A DNA stretch of 64,000 nt from Brevinematales bacterium (GTDB lineage Bacteria > Spirochaetota > Brevinematia > Brevinematales > GWF1-51-8). This document shows, piece by piece, positions 25,387 to 33,663 of this stretch (the first letter of the stretch is position 1; each line of letters starts with the position of its first letter). The notes beneath the pieces are model-generated. The model was not told the origin of the DNA. It made no database searches and worked only from the letters and a program-made list of their open reading frames with translations. The DNA lies in assembly GCA_013177895.1 (NCBI GenBank), contig JABLXV010000006.1, positions 1 to 64,000 of the forward strand. The letters run 5' to 3'. A program made the translations under genes and the position numbers.

Positions 25387-25784
25387 TCAAGTTTGTTATT
25401 TAATTCTCTTCTCTTTTCCCCTTTTGAAATACGTTCATAGTAACTGGATATTAGTAGGAGTCCTACATACCATCCAATTATCTCATTCGTGTACAAATCA
25501 TTTTGTTTTGGAGTACCTTCATTTTCCATGATAAATCCAACTAAAGGTTTATATTTCCTTATATAGAAACATAAAGAACCTGCTTGCTTAAATATGTTCG
25601 GGTTATGATTCGGATAGTATTTAATTAGGTATTCGTTAGTCTGATTAACACAATCGATAAGTATTCCTTTAAGAATAATGATATTGACTTTTTTTGATAC
25701 CGAATAATTCGTTATAATGATACTCACACTTTCTTCGACCACTTCATAAGGGATAATGATTTTATCTTGAGATTCGGCGGGCAT
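25260..25784 (-). CDS. Hypothetical protein in AT-rich island
   Basis: A protein of 174 residues, not recognised. It is mostly helical with hydrophobic stretches (VNIIILKGILIDCVNQTNEY, LYTNEIIGWYVGLLLISSYY) and basic patches (RISKGEKRRELNNKLDYIRK). No signal peptide; the N-terminus (MPAESQDKIIIPYEVVEESV) looks cytosolic. Its codons are rich in AAT, ATA and AAA, clearly more AT-biased than pgpH or the M48 gene on either side, which points to recent acquisition. It lies 22 bases after the 57-residue gene, so the two form a small operon. The pairing of a tiny gene with a larger one could be a toxin-antitoxin or immunity arrangement, but no family is recognised. Confidence 0.6.
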   Translation of the reverse strand: MPAESQDKIIIPYEVVEESVSIIITNYSVSKKVNIIILKGILIDCVNQTNEYLIKYYPNHNPNIFKQAGSLCFYIRKYKPLVGFIMENEGTPKQNDLYTNEIIGWYVGLLLISSYYERISKGEKRRELNNKLDYIRKSKFINPLLRNLREGSFSPTSITFIYWALFIDNLLIEE

Positions 25785-25806
25785 TATTTCCCCGTCAAAT
25801 GCGTTA

Positions 25807-25980
25807 TTAGATCAGATGGCCTTTTACTGCGTCATACCCTTTTCTTACATCATCAACGGAGAGTTTAACACCATCGTTTTTAGGGTTACGTTCACATTTA
25901 TTGTTATTTTCAATATCTATAGAGTATACACCCTCGGATACTTTTTTACCCATACTCTCTAATTTTTCTCTCTCATCCAT
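25807..25980 (-). CDS. Small hypothetical protein in AT-rich island
   Basis: A protein of 57 residues from the ATG at 25980, six bases after GGAGG; an in-frame start 16 codons earlier lacks a ribosome site. The sequence is charged (MDEREKLESMGKKVSEGVYS, then KCERNPKNDGVKLSVDDVRK, ending GYDAVKGHLI), with no membrane segment and a single cysteine. The lysine-glutamate bias and small size would suit an antitoxin or an adaptor. It is the first gene of the two-gene unit with 25260-25784. Not recognised. Confidence 0.55.
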   Translation of the reverse strand: MDEREKLESMGKKVSEGVYSIDIENNNKCERNPKNDGVKLSVDDVRKGYDAVKGHLI

Positions 25981-26218
25981 TACCCGCCTCCGAATACTTA
26001 CTTTCCCTGCTTCCTTCCGGTATTCCACCTCAATTACCTTGAGAAAGAACCCTTACTAGCTTTCCACTATTCATATAGATTATATCACATATTTTAGCTA
26101 TTCTACGCATTTTTCGCAATATTATATCACAAAATTACATATATTTTATTTTTGTCTTAAAAAATAATAAAAAAAGCCTCTTACCTAATGTGGCTCGGCA
26201 CGAATAAAACCTGCGTAT
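25981..26218. other. AT-rich spacer with direct repeats
   Basis: No gene seen. ATTATATCACA occurs at 26079-26089 and again at 26121-26131, 42 bases apart, in very AT-rich DNA upstream of the small island operon; this could be a paired operator or a promoter region. The end near 26150-26178 is A-rich and borders the stop of the M48 gene. Confidence 0.45.
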
Positions 26219-27463
26219 TCAATTAAGCGATCTCAGATAAGCGATCCGTTCCAGCACCGGGGGATGCGAGTAATAGAACTTCGCGTACAACGGGTGGGGG
26301 TGGAGCGCGGAAAGGTTATCCGCCGACAGCTTCACGAGCGACGCTATCAGCTTGTCTCCCGACCCGGTGAGCGTGTGCGCGTAGTGATCGGCCTGCCGTT
26401 CGTCCCGGCGCGACAGCCAGTTTGACAGCGGCGCGAACAGGAATCCCAGCAGACTCCCGCAGAACCCGATGACGATCAGGTCGGTGAGTATCCCCGCGCC
26501 GGATACCGGGAATAACGCGCGGACAATCCCCCATTTGACGACCGCGAACACGAGGGCGAACACGCCCAGCGACAGAACGGTCATCCCCGCCAGGCGCTTG
26601 ATAAAGTGCCCCTTCTTCCAATGTCCCGCCTCGTGGGCGAGCACCGACAGGATTTCATCGTCGTCGAGCTTCTGTAGTAACGTATCGTAGAATACGATAC
26701 GTTTATTCCGCCCGATCCCAGTAAAGTACGCGTTAGTATGCAGGGTGCGTTTCGACGCGTCCATCATATATATCTTCGAGACATGGATTCCCGCGCGGCC
26801 GAGCAGGTCGCGTATCCGTTCCTCGAGCCCGGGGCGTTCGAGGGGTTTGTACTTATTGAATAACGGCTCGATGACGTAGGGGGAGATATACAGCATAAAC
26901 ACCGTGTACAGCGTAAAGAAGCCCCAGATGATGAGCCACCAGTAATCGGGGCTGGCCTCGATAATCGCGAGCGCCCCCGCTATCAGGAGGGACGTGAAGA
27001 TCAGGTTGACGAGGAGTCCTTTGACGAAGTCGCCGATCCACAGCCCCGGCGTCATGGAGTTGAACCCGTACTTCTTCTCTATCCCGAACGTGAAGATCAG
27101 GTCGAACGGGATATCCGCGAGAAGGGACGCGACGGACAGCATCAGGAAGAAGAATATCCCGCCGGTGATGAACGTCATCCCGAGGGAACTCACCCAGCTG
27201 TGATAGATACCGAGGAGCGGGGTGAACAGGAAGGCGACTGTGACGAGCGAGTTCCACACCTGCTCCCATGTGCCGATACGGGTCTTGTCGCGGGTATAGT
27301 CGAGCGACTTTCCCGTGCGGTCGGGGGTGAGCGTGTCCGCGAATTCGGGCGGTACGATATCCCCATGCCGGCGCATATGATTGTAGTTCATCGCGCTCAG
27401 GATTCTTCCCGCCGCGATTTCGAGGACATATATTCCTAATGCGAGATATTGAAACCAGGTCAT
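26219..27463 (-). CDS. M48-family zinc metallopeptidase (CAAX prenyl protease 1/Ste24-like)
   Basis: A protein of 414 residues, the size of Ste24/CaaX prenyl protease 1. Several membrane helices (FFFLMLSVASLLADIPFDLI, WLIIWGFFTLYTVFMLYISP) surround the catalytic domain. The zinc site is VLAHEAGHWKKGH with HExxH, and the third ligand is in DERQADHYAHTL. Other family marks: SKIYMMDASKRTLHTNAYFT and GIGRNKRIVFYDTLLQKL. In bacteria such enzymes act in membrane protein quality control; true prenyl processing is not expected. The start follows the BatA stop by eight bases, so it belongs to the BatD-BatA operon. Confidence 0.92.
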   Translation of the reverse strand: MTWFQYLALGIYVLEIAAGRILSAMNYNHMRRHGDIVPPEFADTLTPDRTGKSLDYTRDKTRIGTWEQVWNSLVTVAFLFTPLLGIYHSWVSSLGMTFITGGIFFFLMLSVASLLADIPFDLIFTFGIEKKYGFNSMTPGLWIGDFVKGLLVNLIFTSLLIAGALAIIEASPDYWWLIIWGFFTLYTVFMLYISPYVIEPLFNKYKPLERPGLEERIRDLLGRAGIHVSKIYMMDASKRTLHTNAYFTGIGRNKRIVFYDTLLQKLDDDEILSVLAHEAGHWKKGHFIKRLAGMTVLSLGVFALVFAVVKWGIVRALFPVSGAGILTDLIVIGFCGSLLGFLFAPLSNWLSRRDERQADHYAHTLTGSGDKLIASLVKLSADNLSALHPHPLYAKFYYSHPPVLERIAYLRSLN

Positions 27464-27471
27464 GTGCGCTC

Positions 27472-28539
27472 CTACGGGATTTTTATCACGAAACTGGTGA
27501 ACACGATATACGACGCGAACAGGATAAACCCGACGGTCAGGAATATCATAAAATTCTCTTTGAACAGCGTGCGGATTTTAATATCGATCTTGGATTTTTC
27601 CAGCTTGTCGATATCGTCGTAAATTTCCTTGAGGGAGTCCGGGTCCTCCGCCTTGTAGAACTTTCCCCCGGTAATTTCCGCGATCTTTCTGAGCACGCCC
27701 TCGTCGAAGCCGACCTCCGTCTGGAGGTAATACTCGTTCATCGACGCGAAATCCGCCGGCGCGAGATACCCGTGGGGATTGCCCACCCCGATGGTGTAGA
27801 TACGGATGCCCATATCGCGCGCGATGGTGGCGGCGGTCGCGGGGTCGATCCACCCGGCGTTATTCACCCCGTCGGTTAAGAGGATGATAACTTTGCTCTT
27901 CGCGTCGGACTTGCGGAGACGGTTCACCGCTGTGGCAAGTCCCATCCCGATTGCCGTACCGTCGTTCTTAGGGTCGAAATTGAGGTCGGATATAATTTTC
28001 AGCAGCATACTTTTATCGAGGGTGAGGGGGCATCGCGTAAAACTATAGCCCGCGAATGTGACTATCCCGATACGGTTGAAGTTCTGCTTATTGATATATC
28101 CGCTGATGACTTTTTTAGCGGAGTTGAGGCGGTTCAGGCCGACCAGCGTGTGGTTCTGGTCGTAGTAGATGCGCGTGCCGAGCACGTCGCGGTAGGGTAT
28201 CCCCGACGGGATACGGTCGACGAACATCATACTCCCGGATACGTCGATAGCCAGAACGATATCGATACCGAAGTTGCGTTCGTTAGAAATCTCCTCGCCG
28301 CCGAGCGGGCGGGCGAGCGCGACGATAAAGAACGCGAGCGCGGTACAGAACAGGATATCGCCGATGATGTCGAACAGGCGGCCGATCGCGGTCGTCCTGC
28401 GGGACAGCAGCGAGTTGGACGAGTAGAGCATCGTCGGGGTCATATTCATCCTGCCGAGCTTGGTGCCCCGGTACTTGAAGACGAGATAGACGGGGATTGC
28501 CGCTAGGAAAAGTAAAAACCACGGGCTTGCGAATATCAT
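27472..28539 (-). CDS. batA: BatA-like VWA-domain membrane protein
   Basis: A protein of 355 residues. N-terminal BatA membrane region (FASPWFLLFLAAIPVYLVFK and LFCTALAFFIVALARPLGG), then a VWA domain with MIDAS motif VLAIDVSGSMMF (about residues 93-104), conserved threonine and VIILLTDGVNNAGW, and a C-terminal helix (IFLTVGFILFASYIVFTSFV). BatA proteins of the aerotolerance operon present a metal-dependent adhesion site to the periplasm or cytosol and act with a MoxR ATPase. An unusual insert at about 109-135 (IPYRDVLGTRIYYDQNHTLV) widens the MIDAS loop. It overlaps the BatD-like gene by ATGA. moxR and the DUF58 gene are not beside it. Confidence 0.88.
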   Translation of the reverse strand: MIFASPWFLLFLAAIPVYLVFKYRGTKLGRMNMTPTMLYSSNSLLSRRTTAIGRLFDIIGDILFCTALAFFIVALARPLGGEEISNERNFGIDIVLAIDVSGSMMFVDRIPSGIPYRDVLGTRIYYDQNHTLVGLNRLNSAKKVISGYINKQNFNRIGIVTFAGYSFTRCPLTLDKSMLLKIISDLNFDPKNDGTAIGMGLATAVNRLRKSDAKSKVIILLTDGVNNAGWIDPATAATIARDMGIRIYTIGVGNPHGYLAPADFASMNEYYLQTEVGFDEGVLRKIAEITGGKFYKAEDPDSLKEIYDDIDKLEKSKIDIKIRTLFKENFMIFLTVGFILFASYIVFTSFVIKIP

Positions 28540-29462
28540 GCGTTGCCCCCTTCTTCTTCGGCGGCTTGCCGGGTTTTTATCATTTTAACCCGTTCGACCA
28601 TTTGGGTGAGTTCCTGATAAACCTGCTCGACATTTTCGTCGGTAGGGACATGTTTCGCGTATTTGACATGGTCGCAGAGTTTCAGGATAAACATATTGAT
28701 CTCGGTCAGTTCCTCATCGGATTGGCCGCCCTTCAACTGTTCGTATATCTCCGAGGTGGACATCTCGAGCGCGGGGAAATCCATCACGTTCTCGAGGAAC
28801 TCCCTGTCGATTTCCGAGATCGCGCTGAAGTAGAGTTTCACGTCGGTCTTGGCGGTATTCTTCACCTTCAGCTCCCTCAGGCGGCGTAACGTGTATTCGT
28901 AGGGGTCCTGCGGCTTGGTACGCTTCGGCTTCCGCTTCGAGAGCAGGGCGCGGACGAGAAAGAATATCCCCACCGCGAGCGCCAATCCTCCCGCAGTCCA
29001 GACGAGCCAGAGCCAGTCCGGGAAGTCGTATATCTCCATGATCGGCAGAAGCTCCTTCTGCTGGTTTTGCATCGCTTTGCCGTCTATCGGGATTTCCGGG
29101 GTGTAGAATGTGTCGGTCATGTTTCCCGCCGCGGAGGTCACTAAGAACGCCGGAATGAGGAAGTTGCTTACCTCATAGGAACGTAATTTCAGGACGAAGG
29201 TGTTCGTGCTGATCCCGGTTAATTGGATTTCGAGCGACGTCTTGTAGAAATCGTAGTTAGTGGTGATAACCGAGAGTATTTTATGAGCGTTCTTTATCGT
29301 ATATGCGACAAACGCGGTCTCGCCGAAATTCAGCGAACCGCTTTTCATATTGATCGCGATATTGAAATTTGTGGGGTATGCCGGGGCAGGCTGGTTGGAT
29401 TGCGAAACGGCGGGAGATAACGTGAACAATAGGGTGAAAATTACGGATAAGCATTGCTTCAT
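28536..29462 (-). CDS. BatD-like secreted/membrane protein
   Basis: A protein of 308 residues with a signal peptide (KQCLSVIFTLLFTLSPAVSQ). Residues about 30-140 form a beta-rich extracytoplasmic domain (FNIAINMKSGSLNFGETAFV), followed by one membrane helix (WLWLVWTAGGLALAVGIFFL) and a cytosolic helical tail with DPYEYTLRRLRELKVKN and LYFSAISEIDREFLE. This layout is that of BatD or of the DUF4381 proteins that accompany BatA. It is the first gene of the BatD-BatA-M48 operon, overlapping batA by four bases. Identity as BatD rests mainly on layout and context. Confidence 0.7.
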   Translation of the reverse strand: MKQCLSVIFTLLFTLSPAVSQSNQPAPAYPTNFNIAINMKSGSLNFGETAFVAYTIKNAHKILSVITTNYDFYKTSLEIQLTGISTNTFVLKLRSYEVSNFLIPAFLVTSAAGNMTDTFYTPEIPIDGKAMQNQQKELLPIMEIYDFPDWLWLVWTAGGLALAVGIFFLVRALLSKRKPKRTKPQDPYEYTLRRLRELKVKNTAKTDVKLYFSAISEIDREFLENVMDFPALEMSTSEIYEQLKGGQSDEELTEINMFILKLCDHVKYAKHVPTDENVEQVYQELTQMVERVKMIKTRQAAEEEGGNA

Positions 29463-29556
29463 GACGTACCGTCCATTACAGTTTTTCGAGTATTATTGTA
29501 ATGTGCCGGAGCGTTTTTCTCAAGCGTGGAAAAAATATTTTCGGAATAGTGTTTCT

Positions 29557-29584
29557 TTGACATTTCTTAGGTGTTATATATAAT
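29557..29584 (+). promoter_or_regulatory. Sigma-70 promoter of the DUF4342 gene
   Basis: Perfect TTGACA at 29557-29562, 16 bases, perfect TATAAT at 29579-29584, 29 bases before the start at 29614. Confidence 0.85.
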
Positions 29585-29613
29585 GAATAAAATACATTTC
29601 AAAGGAGATGGAA

Positions 29614-29883
29614 ATGGCTGATGAAGAAAAAAAGACCGAAGAGAAGAAAAATGAAGAAACTTTCCGCGTGTCGGGAGCCGAAATCTGGGATAAGGTGAAT
29701 GAAGTAGTAAAAGAAGGCAATGCGAGAAGGATAGTCATTAAAAACGACAAGGACGAAGTGCTGATCGAATTCCCCCTTACAGTGGGAGCGGTGGGCTTAG
29801 TCCTCGCGCCCGTATTTGCCGCAGTGGGCGCAATCGCCGCATTGGCGATGAAGTGCACGATAGTCGTCGAGAGAAGAGGATAA
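29614..29883 (+). CDS. DUF4342-domain protein
   Basis: A protein of 89 residues from the ATG at 29614, seven bases after GGAG (an ATG two codons earlier is also possible). A charged N-terminus (ADEEKKTEEKKNEETFRVSG) is followed by the DUF4342 core: AEIWDKVNEVVKEGNARRIV, IKNDKDEVLIEFPLTVG and a hydrophobic glycine-alanine helix (VGLVLAPVFAAVGAIAALAM) ending KCTIVVER. The family is widespread, small and of unknown function; some members are fused to UBA-like helices. It has its own strong promoter and is followed by a repeat-filled spacer. Confidence 0.85.
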   Translation: MADEEKKTEEKKNEETFRVSGAEIWDKVNEVVKEGNARRIVIKNDKDEVLIEFPLTVGAVGLVLAPVFAAVGAIAALAMKCTIVVERRG

Positions 29884-29901
29884 TCACTGGGCTGCTTCTA
29901 T

Positions 29902-30045
29902 TTTCCGTCACGGCGATACCCCGCGCCGTATACTTTTTCGATGCGCGGGGTAAAGCAGTCTATATAACATGAGATACATATTCGTAAAATAGATTGCTTC
30001 TACCGCGCTTCGATAAGTTTTGGTGCGCGGCATCGCAATGACAAG
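29902..30045. repeat. TGTCATTGCGA-type palindromic repeat, copy B
   Basis: A composite element with inverted ends (CCGTCACGGCGATACC ... GCGGCATCGCAATGACA). It holds AAAGCAGTCTATATAA and AAATAGATTGCTTCTACCGC in the middle and two inner hairpins (CCCCGCGC/GCGCGGGG; CGCGCTT/GGTGCGCGG). It shares its left half with the copy at 42086-42221 (inverted) and its right half with 48213-48347. Confidence 0.8.
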
Positions 30046-30121
30046 AAATTAGTTGTTTTCTATGTTAATCGACACCCCCTTTTACAGCACTTTTTTGCAT
30101 TTTTTACATCTGGGATTTCAT

Positions 30122-30150
30122 TTGATATTTTCAGTTTCCGATAGTATAAT
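30122..30150 (+). promoter_or_regulatory. Sigma-70 promoter of the first GHKL ATPase gene
   Basis: TTGATA at 30122-30127, 17 bases, TATAAT at 30145-30150, 27 bases before the ATG at 30178. Confidence 0.8.
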
Positions 30151-30177
30151 ATTACATATCATAATCTTGGGGTGTTC

Positions 30178-30810
30178 ATGGAAATTCCGGAAATTCAGCA
30201 GAGGATCGCTCAGGGCGAAGATATCTGTTTAGACCTGTATGTTATGGACGGCGATGCCCAGCAGTTAGTGCATTCTCTGGTTCAGGGAATAATTAATAAA
30301 TATGAAAGACAAGATCTCGAAGAAATGATCTACAGCTCGCTCAAGGAATTGATTATCAACGGGGTAAAAGCTAACCTCAAGCATTTTCTATTCAAAGCGA
30401 AAAATATCAACGATACGGACGAGGAACACGGGGTAGGTTTCGACGACCTCAAGCGACTGCTCGATGAGAACGAGCTCGAGCGATTTAAAGAAGTCGCGGC
30501 GATGGAAGGCCTGAGCGTCCGCGTAACCGTCATTCATTCGCAGGAACGTCTGATGTTCCTGATCGAGAACAACACCCCCATGACCCGTTACGAACGCCGC
30601 AGGGTGCGGGAAAAATTCGACAGCGCGCTTCAGTACGATAATATTTTCGAGTACTATCTCGGGAATGCCGACGATACTGAGGGTAGCGGCCTCGGTATCA
30701 CGATGATCGTGCTGATGCTGAAAGGCGTCGGAATCGACCCTCACGCATTCTCGATCAATGTTCACGGTAAAAGTACGACTGTCGCGAAAATTCATCTCCC
30801 GTTACGATAG
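30178..30810 (+). CDS. Stand-alone GHKL (histidine-kinase-like) ATPase-domain protein
   Basis: About 210 residues from the ATG at 30178. It lacks any sensor, membrane segment or phospho-accepting histidine box. The ATPase N-box is SLKELIINGVKANLKHFLFK (Glu57, Asn61). IENNTPMTRYERRRVREKFD lies at the G1/F-box position, and DDTEGSGLGITMIVLMLKGV is the G2 box. A paralogue with the same NG-KAN box and NNTP stretch is at 35665-36462. GHKL-only proteins can be anti-sigma kinases of the SpoIIAB/RsbW type or partners of split kinases; neither is proven. The gene stands alone, ahead of the WG-repeat gene. Confidence 0.75.
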   Translation: MEIPEIQQRIAQGEDICLDLYVMDGDAQQLVHSLVQGIINKYERQDLEEMIYSSLKELIINGVKANLKHFLFKAKNINDTDEEHGVGFDDLKRLLDENELERFKEVAAMEGLSVRVTVIHSQERLMFLIENNTPMTRYERRRVREKFDSALQYDNIFEYYLGNADDTEGSGLGITMIVLMLKGVGIDPHAFSINVHGKSTTVAKIHLPLR

Positions 30811-30942
30811 CCCCTCCCGCCTTGATATTTTATTCCCGATTCATTAAAATATGGGTAATGATTAAACCCTTACCATAGCAGGTGGTTTACCTGTGGTGTA
30901 GGTTTAAAAACGGCGCATCTAAAAATTTTCAGGGAGTCTGGA

Positions 30943-32964
30943 TTGAATCGTTCTCCGGTCAAAATACTGCTATTAACCGTTCTTTTGCTCATCATCGGTA
31001 ATTCCCTTTCGGCCGAGGGTTTACTTCCTATATGGGTTAACGGGAAGTGGGGTTTTATCGATAACACGGGTAAAATAATTGTCGCCCCCATGTACGATTA
31101 TGCGTTCCCCACCTCCGACGGGATGAATATGGTCAAAGAGGGGACGAAGTTCGGGTACGTCAATACGGAGGGAAAGGCGATTATCTCGCCGAAATTCGTC
31201 GAAGCCTATCCGTTTAACGGGGGTATCGCGCGAATCAAGATGAAAGATTTTTACGCCTATATCAATAAAGTCGGACAGATTATCGCGAGCGAGGATTTCG
31301 AGGAAGCCTACGACCTGAGCGACGGCCTCGCGAGGATTAAACTGAACGGGAAGTACGGGTATATCAACAGTTTCGGCGAGGTGGCGATCCAGCCGAAGTT
31401 CGCGAACGCCGGGGATTTCCACCAAGGGTACGCGATGGTCAAATATGCTAAAACGGTTACCAATAAATCGATCTTCTATTTCGACCAGAGTTTTTTCGAC
31501 GAATCCCTCTATAGCGTTTACCCGGTGAAGAACCTGGTGCAGGATATGATGCTGAACGGGTATATCGGGAAGAGCGGGGAAGTCAAGATACCGTTCCGGT
31601 ATAAGGACGCGCGCGATTTCAGCGAGGGTCTCGCGGCGGTAATTACCACCAACGCGGGCGGGTACGGAAAATGGGGATATATCAACCTCAAGGGCGAAAT
31701 GGTGATCGCCCCGCAGTTCGATACTGCTCTCGATTTCCATGAGGGGCTCGCGGCGGTCAGGGTCGGCTCCAAATGGGGCTATATCGACCGTTACGGGAAA
31801 TATGTCATTACCCCGCAGTTCAGCTACGCGGACGATTTTTATGAAGGGATGGCGCGTATCAATATCGGCGGCAGGATTACAATGGCCGGGAAATGTTTCA
31901 GCGGGAAATGGGGGTTTGTCAATAAGTCCGGCGATATGATCTGCCCGGTGATATTCGACTGGGTATCCCGTTTCGAGGGCGGGCTCGCGAGGATCGAGCT
32001 GAACGGCCAGATGGGGATCATGAATAAAGAGGGCAAGTATAAAGTCAACGAGAAGGTGGAATATATTTTTCCCGTGTTCGACGGGCTCGCGAGGGTGAAG
32101 TCGGCGGGAAAGTTCGGGTATCTGACCGATTCCGGCGCGTTGAAGCTGAAGGTGCAGTACCTTCAGGCCGCCGATTTCAACGGCGGGTTGGCGCTCGTGC
32201 TCCTGAAAACGAACCAGAATTTTACGCTGGCGTATATCGATAAAACGGGCGCGCCAAAATGGCAGACGGGCGCGAACCTGAAATACCCGTTCGACCCGGG
32301 CAGTGTGCTGAACGTACTTTGCCCTACAGGGTTATGGCTTTACGACCTGCCGAGTATGGACTCCAAGAAGATAGTGAATATTCCCTACGGCGAAACGGTG
32401 ACGATGAAGAAAAAGTCCCAGAAGAAGGAACTCCTCCGCAGTCACGGACTGATCGGGGGGTGGCTCTTCGTTCAGTTCCGTACGGTCGAGGGATATATCT
32501 TCGAGGGGTATCTCTCGAAACTCCCCGCGCCGATCTACGGGATGGGGCTGGAGAATTATTTTACCGAGAAGCTGGGACTGATCTACCAGACCGAAGCGGA
32601 ACGTATCGACGACGAGAACGAGGATTACTTTAAGGGTTTCAATCTCGGGGTCGAACTGCATAAGGAAGTGTTCGGCGGAAAGAAGGTCTATCACTATACG
32701 ATCCCGGGGATTTCGATGCAGGAAGCGTTCGTGCTGGTCAAGCACTGCATGGGTTTCTCGTTTATGGCGATGCCGGATTATGAGGGAATCGAATCGAAGC
32801 AGGTCTCCGAGACTCAGGTGGATACCTGCTCGGTGAAGGTGTACCGCAATTCGCCGACGGATATCACGCAGATCGATATGATCATTACCACGCGCGGCGC
32901 GGAGATCAGTATCAAGATTCTCCCGTCGGGGGATAAAGTCACGATTACGATGGAACAGATATAA
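30943..32964 (+). CDS. Secreted WG-repeat protein with SH3-like domain
   Basis: A protein of 673 residues starting at TTG, with GGGAG seven bases upstream. Signal peptide: VKILLLTVLLLIIGNSLSA. From residue 28 to about 440 there are some eleven WG repeats (GKWGFIDNTGKIIVAPMYD, GKYGYINSFGEVAIQPKF, SKWGYIDRYGKYVITPQF), each closed by a (D/E)GLARI-like segment. Around 460-530 an SH3b-like domain follows (GLWLYDLPSMDSKKIVNIPY, GWLFVQFRTVEGYIFEGYL). The last 140 residues are unrecognised. WG-repeat proteins are exported binding proteins of poorly known role. It is followed by the cNMP-binding gene after 86 bases on the same strand. Confidence 0.88.
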   Translation: MNRSPVKILLLTVLLLIIGNSLSAEGLLPIWVNGKWGFIDNTGKIIVAPMYDYAFPTSDGMNMVKEGTKFGYVNTEGKAIISPKFVEAYPFNGGIARIKMKDFYAYINKVGQIIASEDFEEAYDLSDGLARIKLNGKYGYINSFGEVAIQPKFANAGDFHQGYAMVKYAKTVTNKSIFYFDQSFFDESLYSVYPVKNLVQDMMLNGYIGKSGEVKIPFRYKDARDFSEGLAAVITTNAGGYGKWGYINLKGEMVIAPQFDTALDFHEGLAAVRVGSKWGYIDRYGKYVITPQFSYADDFYEGMARINIGGRITMAGKCFSGKWGFVNKSGDMICPVIFDWVSRFEGGLARIELNGQMGIMNKEGKYKVNEKVEYIFPVFDGLARVKSAGKFGYLTDSGALKLKVQYLQAADFNGGLALVLLKTNQNFTLAYIDKTGAPKWQTGANLKYPFDPGSVLNVLCPTGLWLYDLPSMDSKKIVNIPYGETVTMKKKSQKKELLRSHGLIGGWLFVQFRTVEGYIFEGYLSKLPAPIYGMGLENYFTEKLGLIYQTEAERIDDENEDYFKGFNLGVELHKEVFGGKKVYHYTIPGISMQEAFVLVKHCMGFSFMAMPDYEGIESKQVSETQVDTCSVKVYRNSPTDITQIDMIITTRGAEISIKILPSGDKVTITMEQI

Positions 32965-33050
32965 CGGTACCCGGAAAAATTTTACTATAGAAAACTTTGC
33001 CTTTCTTCGGAAACTATTCCATAATTTAACATCAAAGCTCGGAGGCGTAT

Positions 33051-33611
33051 ATGACTGAAATTACCCCGGATAGAACAAAATTGATTGAAGCGTTGAAAAC
33101 CGCGAATATATTCCATTACCTCAGCGATAAGGAGCTCGAGGAAATTATCGGGCTGTCCCAGTTCTATAGCTACGAGGCCGACGAGGTGATTATCGACGAG
33201 GGCGACGTCAGTTCGTACCTGTTTGTGATTACGAAGGGGATTACCGAGGTGTATGTCCATAACGAGGTGGGCAACGATATCTTCATCTGCACGATCAGCA
33301 GGGGGGACGTATTCGGCGAGGCCGCGGTGTTTCTCGACGTCAAACGAACCGCGAAGATTATCGCGAAGGACGAGGTCGAAGTGCTTCGGATATCGCGCAC
33401 CAAGTTCGTTCATTATATCAAATACTACCCGTCCGCGGGCATAAAAATCCTGACCCTGATCATCTATAGCCTCATCCGAAAACTTCGCGAGGCCAATCAG
33501 GATATCGCGTTCGAGCGCGCGAACACCTACCAGCACGAAGAGGTGGATACGCTGATACAGGAATTCCTCAACACCGGGGCGGATATTATAGGGACTCCCC
33601 GGGTCGAATAG
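33051..33611 (+). CDS. Cyclic-nucleotide-binding domain protein without output domain
   Basis: A protein of 186 residues. Residues about 18-140 are a cNMP-binding beta-roll: LSDKELEEIIGLSQFYSYEA, DEVIIDEGDVSSYLFVITKG and the phosphate-binding cassette GDVFGEAAVFLDVKRTAKI, which keeps the Gly-Glu and Arg that contact cyclic phosphate. It ends in a helical tail (LIIYSLIRKLREANQDIAFE, TLIQEFLNTGA) with no helix-turn-helix, so it is not a CRP-type activator but a possible cytosolic cAMP effector or adaptor. GGAGG precedes the ATG. An adenylate cyclase lies 3 kb away at 36626-38833, which makes cAMP the likely ligand. Confidence 0.88.
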   Translation: MTEITPDRTKLIEALKTANIFHYLSDKELEEIIGLSQFYSYEADEVIIDEGDVSSYLFVITKGITEVYVHNEVGNDIFICTISRGDVFGEAAVFLDVKRTAKIIAKDEVEVLRISRTKFVHYIKYYPSAGIKILTLIIYSLIRKLREANQDIAFERANTYQHEEVDTLIQEFLNTGADIIGTPRVE

Positions 33612-33663
33612 TTTCATCCTTCCATAACATTAAAGTTTGCCGGTGAGATATTCCGGCGGATAG

